Positions 1-5,933 of a stretch of 6,465 bases of DNA are shown here, in pieces. The notes beneath the pieces are model-generated. The model did no database searches. It had not been told where the DNA came from and saw only the letters and a list, made by a program, of their open reading frames with translations. The DNA comes from Ruminococcus sp. UBA7014 (lineage in GTDB: Bacteria; Bacillota; Clostridia; Oscillospirales; Ruminococcaceae). The translations under genes were made by a program, and so were the position numbers. Every line of letters starts with the position of its first letter. Positions within the stretch are counted from its first letter, which is position 1. Where the stretch lies: assembly GCA_002449575.1 (NCBI GenBank), contig DJXC01000142.1:1-6465 (forward strand), read 5' to 3'.

Positions 1-2
1 CA

Positions 3-191
3 ACCGGAGCTACAGGCGCAACCGGTCCAAGAGGAATGACAGGGCCTCCAGTGCAAATCCCTCAGGCTGCTGCAATTCCAACCATTTCAATAGCAACAGT
101 CACTACTGAACAAGTCGCCGAATGCATGAATCACCTGATTACAGCCCTACAAGATGCCGGATTAATGGAATCTGAAACCATTCAAAATTAA
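3..191 (+). CDS. Collagen-like repeat protein, C-terminal fragment (5' end outside window)
   Basis: The frame is open from base 3 and ends at TAA 189-191, giving 62 residues of a protein that starts upstream of the window. The first residues are Gly-X-Y triplets (TGATGATGPRGMTGPP), the pattern of bacterial collagen-like proteins; Thr-rich triplets of this kind are common in Firmicute surface and exosporium proteins. After the triplets comes a short non-repetitive tail of about 45 residues with Ala/Ile/Thr, ending in a predicted helix (TEQVAECMNHLITALQDAG) that contains one Cys and may help oligomerisation. No LPXTG motif or membrane anchor is visible at the C-terminus. A terminator hairpin follows 10 bases after the stop. 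The collagen-like call is sound; cell location and role cannot be judged from this fragment. The gene is convergent with the cellulase cluster and need not be related to it. Confidence 0.8.
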   Translation, partial: TGATGATGPRGMTGPPVQIPQAAAIPTISIATVTTEQVAECMNHLITALQDAGLMESETIQN

Positions 192-201
192 ACTATACAG
201 C

Positions 202-235
202 AAAAGCGGCTGAGTTTTGTTCAGCCGCTTTTCTT
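202..235. terminator. Rho-independent terminator, probably bidirectional
   Basis: A perfect 12-bp stem (202-213 with 221-232, core GCGGCTGA/TCAGCCGC) encloses a 7-nt loop. On the plus strand it ends in TTTTCTT, ending transcription of the collagen-like gene. Because the flanking A and T runs are part of the stem, the minus-strand transcript also forms a GC-rich hairpin followed by four U residues, so it can also end the GH5 transcript, whose stop lies 7 bases away. Termination should be stronger in the plus direction. Confidence 0.88.
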
Positions 236-241
236 GTAATA

Positions 242-1924
242 TCAGGAAAAAGAAGTTACAATTCCTACAATATATTTCATAATCAGAAGCGAATCAGCCG
301 CAGTTGGCTTGCCGTCCTTATCTACATCTGCTATAGCTTTCTGCGTTTCAGAAATTTTTTCCTTGCCAAGTAAATTCCTGTTCAAAGTAATCACATCCAG
401 AATATCTATTTTGCCGCTTTCATCTACATCACCATACAGCAAATCTTTTTCCGGAGTGGTTTCTGAAGTATCAGAAATTTCTGTTTCTGGTACTGCTTCG
501 CTTTCAGTCGGCTTTGCTTCTGTAGCAGGCTGAGAAGGCGCATCACCATAATATTCCCCCAGAGAAATGCCGTTTACACCTACCGGAATTTTATGGTCAA
601 GACTGATGAATTTTCCGTCATCATTCTGCCACAGGGCTGGTTTGATAAATTCATATTTGACTTCATCCCATTTTTCAAAATTATCATAAACCAGACCGCC
701 TGTATCAGAGGAGTTTTCATTGAAGCACCAGAATGTGTGATGAATCCGCTTGTCAATCATATAATCACGCAGTTCCTGAAGCCAGTGACGGTTTTCGCCG
801 GTAGTATCGTGTTCATCATCAACCCAGCCGCCCCATTCGCCCATCAGCAGGGGAGAAATTTTTTCTTCTACCAGATATGCCCAGGAATCATACCAGTAAT
901 CGTCAAGAAGTGTCTGTCGGGTGAAGGTTTTAGTATCATCATCCAGATAGAACCATTCCTGCTCATAGACTTCCGGACCATAGTCATGAGGCGAATAGAC
1001 AAGCTGACTCTGATATTTTCCGAGGTCAACGGGATATTTCCTTGCTCCACGGAAGTTGCCTCCCCACCATGCGCCATGATAATAACTATATGGATAACGG
1101 GCATAATCAATTGTCGGATAGGTCCAGTCTGCACCTTCTTCAAATTTCGGATAGGTTTCAATGCCTTCTACCATGATGAGCAGATTCGGATTTTTTTCCA
1201 GAACCGCAGCTGCACCTCGTTCAGCAGCATATCTCCAGTTATTTTCATCTGTCGAGCCGTCCCATTTTGCAAAATTGCCTTCATCTGCCTTACCGTGCGG
1301 TTCGTTTTTGAGGTCGATTGCAATGACAGTATCATCATCTTTATAGTAATCAGCGAACCATGAGAGAGCTTCCAGCCAGTCATCTGTACTATAGTTATCA
1401 TCATACCACAACGGATAGGTATGTCCGGCAGCATTAGTGGTAGCACAATGAATATCCATCATGATTTTGATGCCGTTTTCTCTGCACCATGCAACAGCCT
1501 TGTTCCAGATGTCAAAGCTGTACATAGGTGTACCGCCGACTGTGCCTTCCAGAGTCAGTTCCGGATTTTTCCATTCATTCAGCTTGATAATCGGGTCAGG
1601 TTCGCCGTTTTTCCATTGAAGCAGAATTTGTGTAGACATTGGCACACGCAGCAGATTGAATCCATGGTCAGCGATTTCGTTAAGCATGTCATGCATATTT
1701 CTTGACCAGACACCGTCAAAAATCTGTGAACCGACACTGTAGCCGAACCAGTTGCAGCCGGTCATCCAGACTTCATTTCCGTGTCTGTCTACAACAACAC
1801 CATTTTCGACATGAAGCCAGTCATCATGAAATTCGTCGGGTTCTTGTGCGGAAACTGGCATTGCTGCGGTCAGGTTCAGGAGCATTGCACCTGTGACAAG
1901 TGCAGACAGCAAATGTTTTTTCAT
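242..1924 (-). CDS. Secreted GH5 (subfamily 1-like) endo-beta-1,4-glucanase with C-terminal dockerin
   Basis: This is a 560-residue exported cellulase predicted to cut internal beta-1,4-glucosidic bonds by a retaining mechanism. Residues 1-26 form a signal peptide (Lys-Lys, hydrophobic core, VSA|QE cleavage). Residues about 35-460 are the GH5 barrel: Arg93 in LLRVP, DIHC with His159, acid/base Glu208 in LKNEPHG, SPHDY with His313/Tyr315, nucleophile Glu363 in LMGEWGGW, and Trp399. The CNWFGY opening, the AERGAAAVLEKNPNLLIMVEG run and the WWGGNFRGA motif match GH5 subfamily 1, as in Acidothermus E1. Residues about 462-495 are a Glu/Thr/Pro linker and 498-560 a two-repeat dockerin, so the enzyme should dock on a scaffoldin cohesin. 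There is no CBM. It lies downstream of the GH9 gene, separated by a terminator. All catalytic residues are present; exact substrate range (cellulose, mixed-linkage glucan, xyloglucan) is not fixed by sequence. Confidence 0.95.
   Translation of the reverse strand: MKKHLLSALVTGAMLLNLTAAMPVSAQEPDEFHDDWLHVENGVVVDRHGNEVWMTGCNWFGYSVGSQIFDGVWSRNMHDMLNEIADHGFNLLRVPMSTQILLQWKNGEPDPIIKLNEWKNPELTLEGTVGGTPMYSFDIWNKAVAWCRENGIKIMMDIHCATTNAAGHTYPLWYDDNYSTDDWLEALSWFADYYKDDDTVIAIDLKNEPHGKADEGNFAKWDGSTDENNWRYAAERGAAAVLEKNPNLLIMVEGIETYPKFEEGADWTYPTIDYARYPYSYYHGAWWGGNFRGARKYPVDLGKYQSQLVYSPHDYGPEVYEQEWFYLDDDTKTFTRQTLLDDYWYDSWAYLVEEKISPLLMGEWGGWVDDEHDTTGENRHWLQELRDYMIDKRIHHTFWCFNENSSDTGGLVYDNFEKWDEVKYEFIKPALWQNDDGKFISLDHKIPVGVNGISLGEYYGDAPSQPATEAKPTESEAVPETEISDTSETTPEKDLLYGDVDESGKIDILDVITLNRNLLGKEKISETQKAIADVDKDGKPTAADSLLIMKYIVGIVTSFS
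245..433 (-). repeat. Dockerin module of GH5, dispersed copy 1
   Basis: This encodes residues 498-560. Two EF-hand-like calcium loops are visible: DVDESGKIDILD (499-510) and DVDKDGKPTAAD (533-544), each followed by a helix. The acidic ligands at loop positions 1, 3, 5, 9 and 12 are largely kept. Loop positions 10-11, which usually set cohesin specificity, are Ile-Leu in the first repeat and Ala-Ala in the second. The DNA resembles the end of the GH9 gene, including an identical 19-base stretch (267-285 versus 2029-2047). Confidence 0.92.
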
Positions 1925-1930
1925 TATTTA

Positions 1931-1938
1931 TCACCTTT
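1931..1938 (-). promoter_or_regulatory. Ribosome binding site of the GH5 gene (weaker type)
   Basis: On the minus strand AAAGGTGA lies 6 nt before the ATG at 1924-1922. It is a shorter anti-16S match than the AGGAGG before GH9, so GH5 translation may start less efficiently. It supports the ATG whose product begins MKKHLLSA, a typical signal-peptide start. Confidence 0.7.
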
Positions 1939-1957
1939 TATGATTTATTTTTTTCAG

Positions 1958-1994
1958 AAAAAATCCCTCTGCCGCTGTTCGTTCCGGCAGAGGG
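1958..1994 (-). terminator. Intrinsic terminator between GH9 and GH5
   Basis: A perfect 10-bp, GC-rich stem (1965-1974 with 1985-1994, CCCTCTGCCG/CGGCAGAGGG) with a 10-nt loop is followed on the minus strand by A and then six T residues. It begins 12 bases after the GH9 stop and ends about 33 bases before the GH5 start codon. It fits a classic Rho-independent terminator. Because it sits inside a same-strand gene pair it may be partial, or may protect the 3' end of a processed GH9 mRNA. Confidence 0.88.
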
Positions 1995-2006
1995 CAGAAA
2001 AATTTC

Positions 2007-4496
2007 TTAGAAAGCAGTCACCAGACCGACAATATATTTCATAATCATAAGAGAATCCGCAGCAGTAGGCTTATTGTCTTTGTCTACATCTGCATTTTTC
2101 TGCTGAGAAGATGTTAATTTTTCTTTTTCAAGCATTGCCCTGTTAAGCATGATGACATCGAGAATATCAATTTTACCATTTTCATCAACATCGCCGAGCT
2201 TGCCGGAAGTGTCAGCTTCTGCTGTTTTTTCAGGTGCTTTTTCTGTAGTATCTTCTGCTGTTTTAGGTTCTTCCTGAGCAGGAGCAGTTCCGTCCGGTTC
2301 GATACCGCCGACCAGTACACCATCATCATAAATGCACATATATTCTGTTTTAGCTTCGTTGTTATCGGCAAACATTTCAGTATCTGACAGTACAGGCAGT
2401 CCCTGATAGCTGTAGTCATTTGTCGGGTCCCAGTTATCGCCGTAGTACATACCCATGGAGAACTGATATTTCTTTCCGGAGTTGGCGATTTTATAGCCGT
2501 CCCAGCTAACTTCTACATAATAGGTGTTTTCTTTGCCGTCATACTTGAACGGACCGGAAGTAATGCCGTCTGCGCCGTCTTCTCTGGCTTCTGCACTGGA
2601 CTGGTCATATAATTCCTTGGCTTCGACAAGATTGATATTGCTGATTTCACTGGAGTCGAAATAATATCTGACAGAAATTTTATCAGACGGCTTATTGGAA
2701 TCGGTGCGCACCATGAAAGAAATCTTTGTGACACCTGCGCCGTCAGAATGCAGGTCATCTACAGCAAAAGCTTCTATCCAGTAACCATTTCCGCCGCCGT
2801 TTTCGCCGGAATTTTCTTCTACTGGCGGAAAGTCCTCGTCAATTTTATCATCAGGACTGCCGTAGAAATGATACAGTCCGGCAGCTGCGCCGACAAATGC
2901 AGCATTGTAGTCAATGGTTACTTCGTTGTAAGTCCAGTCAGAAGTAACATCAAAATGTGCATCTTTTCCGTCAGGACCGCCGACCAGTGCGCCATAAAGA
3001 ACATGTCGCTGCGGTGCAGGGTCTTCGCATTTTGTCAGACCGGATGCCGCTCTGTGATGCGGATAAGCACATGAGTTTTCATTGAATCCTACAATAAAGC
3101 ATCTTGGTCCATGAGTCACACCATCTTCACGCTTTTCCAGATAAGTGATATCATTGTCGCCCATGAGATATTCCATCTGCCGCTTTGCCCATTCACTGCC
3201 TGTGCCGGGCTTGTCGTTATTTTTATACTTATCATAGATAAGTGTAACAAGCTGCATAGCTGTATCATAACGTGCGCTGCCCCATGTACTCATGAACGCA
3301 TAGCCCTGCGGAGTAGAATAATTAGTCTGCCATGTCTTGATGGCTTTTTCAATCTGCAACCAGAAATCTGCATCATCATACTGATTTTTGCCTTTGGCGG
3401 CTCTGTACATGTTTTGTAAATCCAGTTCCGGGTGCTGCAAGTCAATAATGCCAAGCAATGTATTTGCGCCGCTCCAGACATCATTCCAGCAGAATGCCCA
3501 TCCCGGAGGTGCATAATAATCTACATAAGGCAGACAATTTTCCAGATAGGTTTTGTCTTCTGTTGCAATATAGAGCCATGCAGCAGACCAGACAAAGTCA
3601 TCTTCCCATTTGCTGGATAAATAATACTGCTTCGGACCGTCACCGTTGTCACTGATTAAAGAAGTATCTGCTTTGGCATCAGGAGTGACACCAGAAATAT
3701 GTTTCCATGCAAATTGATAGAGTGCTTTTGCATAATCCAGAGATTTTGCGGCATAAGTCGGGTCAGTATCTTTAAAATTCAGATAGTTGATTGTCAGGGA
3801 AGCTGCTGCTGAAACGACATAGTCTACCTGCGGTTTTTCATCTGTCAGGAAAAATGCCGGACGTGCCATGCTGTCTACTTCCGGAGACTGCCATAAAGCG
3901 TGGTCAATATCACCATCACCAACCTGATAGCAGTGTGCAATCACATTGCCGTCTGCATCCCGGAAAGTACACTTCATCAGGTAATCATTGAAATATCTCA
4001 GAATGGTTTCGATATGGTCATCCTGTTTGGTTGCCTTGTAAGCATCACGGAATTCATAATAGCCCCAGCCTAGTGCCGCAGCAGAATAATTTTCCGGCAT
4101 ACCGAATTCGACATGGTCACCGGCATCATGGAAGCCGCCGGCAACATCGACACATCCGTCACCGTCCGGGTCAAGGACATCTTTATTTTTGTCAATGAAT
4201 TCCTGAGACAGGTTTGTTCCGACACTTTTTTCATTCATCGGCTGGAGTGGAACTTGTGCATCATAAGTATGACAGTCACCTCGCCATGACAGACGGGAAT
4301 TTTCATCCACGCCAGTACCGCACATATTCGCATCATAGAAATACATAGAATGCTGAAGCAGACGGGCGAAATTATCCATTTCGGTGAGTTCTGCCGAAGC
4401 AGTCAGCGTACCGAAAGAGGGCAGAATACTAGCTGTCAGCATAGCAGCCGAGGCGGCAGCGGCGGTCAGTTTGTGTTTTAATGAATGTTTTTTCAT
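2007..4496 (-). CDS. Secreted GH9-CBM3c-dockerin endoglucanase (probably processive)
   Basis: This is an 829-residue inverting beta-1,4-glucanase. Residues 1-35 are a signal peptide (Lys-rich start, long Ala-rich core, ASA|EL). The GH9 domain covers about 40-548: WRGD at 71-74, GFHDAGD with Asp124/Asp127 (catalytic base region), the CAYPHHRAASG signature (476-486), and the NEVTIDYNAAF signature with catalytic acid Glu525. An FPP-containing linker (about 550-568) leads to a CBM3 (about 569-735; RYYFD, YVEVSWDG, NWDPTNDYSYQG). This short FPP linker plus CBM3 is the layout of GH9 'theme B' enzymes, where CBM3c feeds a cellulose chain to the active site. A Glu/Thr/Ala-rich linker (about 736-766) precedes the dockerin (768-829). 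The start chosen is the ATG at 4496-4494, 7 nt after AGGAGG; an in-frame ATG 21 bases upstream overlaps the leader and lacks an RBS. Processivity is inferred from architecture. Confidence 0.96.
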   Translation of the reverse strand: MKKHSLKHKLTAAAASAAMLTASILPSFGTLTASAELTEMDNFARLLQHSMYFYDANMCGTGVDENSRLSWRGDCHTYDAQVPLQPMNEKSVGTNLSQEFIDKNKDVLDPDGDGCVDVAGGFHDAGDHVEFGMPENYSAAALGWGYYEFRDAYKATKQDDHIETILRYFNDYLMKCTFRDADGNVIAHCYQVGDGDIDHALWQSPEVDSMARPAFFLTDEKPQVDYVVSAAASLTINYLNFKDTDPTYAAKSLDYAKALYQFAWKHISGVTPDAKADTSLISDNGDGPKQYYLSSKWEDDFVWSAAWLYIATEDKTYLENCLPYVDYYAPPGWAFCWNDVWSGANTLLGIIDLQHPELDLQNMYRAAKGKNQYDDADFWLQIEKAIKTWQTNYSTPQGYAFMSTWGSARYDTAMQLVTLIYDKYKNNDKPGTGSEWAKRQMEYLMGDNDITYLEKREDGVTHGPRCFIVGFNENSCAYPHHRAASGLTKCEDPAPQRHVLYGALVGGPDGKDAHFDVTSDWTYNEVTIDYNAAFVGAAAGLYHFYGSPDDKIDEDFPPVEENSGENGGGNGYWIEAFAVDDLHSDGAGVTKISFMVRTDSNKPSDKISVRYYFDSSEISNINLVEAKELYDQSSAEAREDGADGITSGPFKYDGKENTYYVEVSWDGYKIANSGKKYQFSMGMYYGDNWDPTNDYSYQGLPVLSDTEMFADNNEAKTEYMCIYDDGVLVGGIEPDGTAPAQEEPKTAEDTTEKAPEKTAEADTSGKLGDVDENGKIDILDVIMLNRAMLEKEKLTSSQQKNADVDKDNKPTAADSLMIMKYIVGLVTAF
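2010..2195 (-). repeat. Dockerin module of GH9, dispersed copy 2
   Basis: This encodes residues 768-829, with calcium loops DVDENGKIDILD (769-780) and DVDKDNKPTAAD (803-814). It shares the Ile-Leu and Ala-Ala specificity positions and the IMKYIVG ending with the GH5 dockerin. In the second loop Asn808 replaces the usual Gly at position 6. The matching specificity residues suggest that both enzymes bind the same class of cohesin. Confidence 0.92.
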
Positions 4497-4503
4497 ACAA
4501 AAA

Positions 4504-4509
4504 CCTCCT
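4504..4509 (-). promoter_or_regulatory. Ribosome binding site deciding the GH9 start
   Basis: AGGAGG on the minus strand lies 7 nt before the ATG at 4496-4494. An alternative in-frame ATG at 4517-4515 lies upstream of this site, so translation from it would run through the Shine-Dalgarno sequence and add seven residues before the signal peptide. The downstream ATG is clearly preferred. Confidence 0.9.
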
Positions 4510-4523
4510 GAAAGCATTTTTTC

Positions 4524-4535
4524 ACAATTTGTACA
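4524..4535 (-). repeat. Direct repeat box 1 at the GH9 transcription start (candidate operator)
   Basis: Minus-strand TGTACAAATTGT covers roughly -1 to +11 relative to the start site predicted from the -10 box. It matches box 2 at 11 of 12 positions in the same orientation, and a run of six A residues follows both copies on the minus strand. Within the box, ACAA and TTGT form a short dyad around one base. A protein bound here would block RNA polymerase. Confidence 0.5.
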
Positions 4536-4540
4536 TATTT

Positions 4541-4569
4541 ATTATAATATTTTTCTTTGTAAATGTCAA
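4541..4569 (-). promoter_or_regulatory. Perfect-consensus sigma-A promoter of the GH9 gene
   Basis: On the minus strand a -35 TTGACA (4569-4564), a 17-nt spacer and a -10 TATAAT (4546-4541) match the housekeeping consensus at all 12 positions and the optimal spacing. The predicted start is near 4534, giving a leader of about 38 nt. Such a strong core promoter for a costly secreted enzyme suggests control by repression. Confidence 0.92.
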
Positions 4570-4579
4570 GAGCTTTTTT

Positions 4580-4591
4580 ACAGTTTGTACA
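4580..4591 (-). repeat. Direct repeat box 2 upstream of the GH9 promoter (candidate operator)
   Basis: Minus-strand TGTACAAACTGT lies at about -46 to -57 of the GH9 promoter and differs from box 1 at one base. The boxes are 56 bp apart and flank the -35/-10 pair. The box falls in the short gap just after the stop codon of the upstream membrane-protein gene, so it is not explained by coding constraint. Confidence 0.45.
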
Positions 4592-4595
4592 GAAA

Positions 4596-5168
4596 TTATT
4601 TTGTCAGCTGATGAATCAGGAATTTCACAGTTTTGCAGAATATTTTTGCATGGTTTTTGATTTTTCCGGCAGATTCTTTCAACTTTTTCCATGTTTGCAA
4701 AAGCTGTTCCCGATATTCCGGCTTAGAAAGACAAATTCCGATTGTCAGCAAAGTACACAGAACTGTCAGGAAAAGGCAGGCTGTCCGGAAGCCTTTCCAG
4801 AATTTGACACCGGAAGAAGCATATTGTTCACTGTAAAGTTTCATGCGCTGTCTGGCGGTCATATTTTTATTTTCAATGATAAATTCTGAAACATGCTGAT
4901 ATTCTTTTGTATGGACAACTTCGGCAATTGTCGGTGTTTCTTTCAGGGCGAGAAAGAAATTTTCTGCAATCATTTTAAAATCGGGGTTGACTTTCAGGGC
5001 TGCCTTCAGAATTACTTTCTGCTGCCGGCATCCATAGGCAGAAACTGCACTGCTCAGAATGCCGGAAAGCTCTATCAGTGTGGCAGTATCCAGTGGATTT
5101 TCTTCTGCGGCATTGGCAGCACGAAGTGCGCCGGGAACAATATAGGCTGCAATCTTGTAATCATTCAT
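4596..5168 (-). CDS. Unrecognised protein with one transmembrane segment (190 aa)
   Basis: I do not recognise this family. The start chosen is the ATG at 5168-5166, 7 nt after GGAGGT; an in-frame ATG 15 bases upstream overlaps that site. Residues 1-115 look soluble and mainly helical, with an Ala-rich stretch (about 7-47), a KVILKAALKVNPDFKMIAENF segment near 51-71, and a mixed, mildly charged region. Residues about 128-147 (CLFLTVLCTLLTIGICL core) form a single hydrophobic membrane segment, and the last 40 residues are strongly basic and amphipathic, probably cytoplasmic by the positive-inside rule. No signal peptide, enzyme motif or dockerin is visible. It begins 22 nt after the flavin reductase stop and probably shares its transcript. 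No terminator separates it from the GH9 promoter, so some transcripts may run on into GH9. Function unknown. Confidence 0.75.
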   Translation of the reverse strand: MNDYKIAAYIVPGALRAANAAEENPLDTATLIELSGILSSAVSAYGCRQQKVILKAALKVNPDFKMIAENFFLALKETPTIAEVVHTKEYQHVSEFIIENKNMTARQRMKLYSEQYASSGVKFWKGFRTACLFLTVLCTLLTIGICLSKPEYREQLLQTWKKLKESAGKIKNHAKIFCKTVKFLIHQLTK

Positions 5169-5175
5169 GTTGATG

Positions 5176-5181
5176 ACCTCC
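5176..5181 (-). promoter_or_regulatory. Ribosome binding site deciding the start of the membrane protein
   Basis: GGAGGT on the minus strand lies 7 nt before the ATG at 5168-5166. The earlier ATG at 5183-5181 overlaps the site itself, so it cannot use it. Longer in-frame starts upstream would fall inside the flavin reductase coding region and have no such site. Confidence 0.88.
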
Positions 5182-5190
5182 ATAAAGATA

Positions 5191-5763
5191 TTATTTATTT
5201 TTTTGTTTCTTTTTGACGGAAAATCCGAAATCGCCGCACTTTCTTCCAAGTGCAAAATATTCTCCGTGCGCATAGGCAAGCAACCCTGCCTGCTGAAGAT
5301 TGAATTTTCCTTTGCTGTCAATATATCTGTCATCTATCTGCACGGCTGTAATATCTGCCAGAAACATGGTGTGTGTTCCCAGATGGCGCACGTCACAGAC
5401 TTTACATTCCAGACTGACCGGACACTGTGCCAGTACCGGTGCACGGACAGATGTCCCTTCGGCAAGTTCCAGATGACATTTTTCTATCTTGTTGACTTTC
5501 TCACCGGATTTCATGCCACAATAATCTGTTATCCGGCTCATGGAAGAAGTCGGCAGATTAATCACAAATTCTCTGTTTTTGCTGATTATCGTGTAAGAGT
5601 ATCTAGACGGTCTGACAGAAATATATGTCATCGGCGGATGGGTGCATACAATGCCTGTCCATGCCACTGTCAGCACATTCGGGTGCTGCATTGTGCCGCA
5701 TGTCACCAGCGCAGGCGGTACAGGTGCAAGCATGGCACTGCCTTTCCAGACAATTTTACTCAA
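5191..5763 (-). CDS. Flavin reductase-like FMN-binding split-barrel protein
   Basis: This is a 190-residue cytoplasmic protein of the flavin reductase-like domain family (split-barrel FMN binders that usually reduce flavin with NAD(P)H or use bound FMN for redox reactions). The N-terminus (SKIVWKGSAML.PVPPALVTCG), the NVLTVAWTGIVCTHPPMTYISVRP block (residues about 29-52), RYSYTII and EFVINLP (65-71) are typical; so are TDYCGMKSG, the LGTHTMFLA motif, and the HGEYFALGRK..GDFGFSVKKK ending. Length is normal for the family. The best start is TTG at 5763-5761, 7 nt from AGGAGG; the ATG two codons earlier is only 1 nt from it. It is first in a likely two-gene operon with the membrane protein. Its physiological substrate cannot be read from the sequence; other possibilities include a flavoredoxin-like electron carrier. 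Confidence 0.92.
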   Translation of the reverse strand: MSKIVWKGSAMLAPVPPALVTCGTMQHPNVLTVAWTGIVCTHPPMTYISVRPSRYSYTIISKNREFVINLPTSSMSRITDYCGMKSGEKVNKIEKCHLELAEGTSVRAPVLAQCPVSLECKVCDVRHLGTHTMFLADITAVQIDDRYIDSKGKFNLQQAGLLAYAHGEYFALGRKCGDFGFSVKKKQKNK

Positions 5764-5770
5764 ATGCATT

Positions 5771-5776
5771 CCTCCT
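5771..5776 (-). promoter_or_regulatory. Ribosome binding site pointing to a TTG start for the flavin reductase
   Basis: AGGAGG on the minus strand is separated from the ATG at 5769-5767 by only 1 nt, too close for normal initiation, but is 7 nt from the in-frame TTG at 5763-5761. The TTG start gives MSKIVWK, which fits the usual beginning of this family. The two options differ by two residues. Confidence 0.7.
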
Positions 5777-5795
5777 TTTCAGGCATTCTTTTCTT

Positions 5796-5824
5796 ATTAT
5801 AGCATATTCACTAAAAAAATGCAA
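5796..5824 (-). promoter_or_regulatory. Extended -10 promoter of the flavin reductase operon
   Basis: On the minus strand TATAAT (5801-5796) is preceded by TGC, an extended -10 element. A weak -35 TTGCAT (5824-5819) lies 17 nt upstream. The predicted start is near 5789, leaving a leader of about 25 nt. The perfect -10 with its TG extension can make up for the poor -35. Confidence 0.82.
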
Positions 5825-5933
5825 TGCTGATTCTGAGATTTTTTCAATTTGTAATACCGAAAACGATTTTAAATCTGAAATTTATTTTTCAATAATACTA
5901 ATTGTAAATTTTATATTTTTTTTTAAAAAACAG
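5825..5933. other. AT-rich spacer between divergent promoters
   Basis: This stretch between the two back-to-back promoters is very AT-rich, with A and T tracts (for example eight or more T near 5926 and six A near 5930). These could bend DNA or act as UP elements for either promoter. I see no open reading frame with a ribosome binding site, no hairpin of note and no convincing operator here. Confidence 0.5.

Noticed and set aside
593..1363. Long plus-strand open frame of 256 codons inside the GH5 gene.
   Set aside because: It is antisense to a complete GH5 with all catalytic residues, has no ribosome binding site or domain, and reads as an antisense shadow.
1925..1964. A separate promoter for GH5 (weak CATAAA-like -10).
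   Set aside because: There is no -35 at proper spacing; the place is filled by the terminator stem and T-run.
5169..5333. Longer form of the membrane protein starting at 5333, 55 residues upstream.
   Set aside because: The extension overlaps the flavin reductase coding region, has no Shine-Dalgarno, and the downstream ATG has an ideal one.
5167..5802. Plus-strand open frame of 211 codons opposite the flavin reductase.
   Set aside because: It is antisense to a clearly recognisable flavin reductase and has a low-complexity Cys/His-rich translation with no start signal.
5841..5854. TTTTCAATTTGTAA resembling the GH9 boxes, in the divergent intergenic region.
   Set aside because: The match is loose and the region is strongly AT-rich, so the similarity is not above background.
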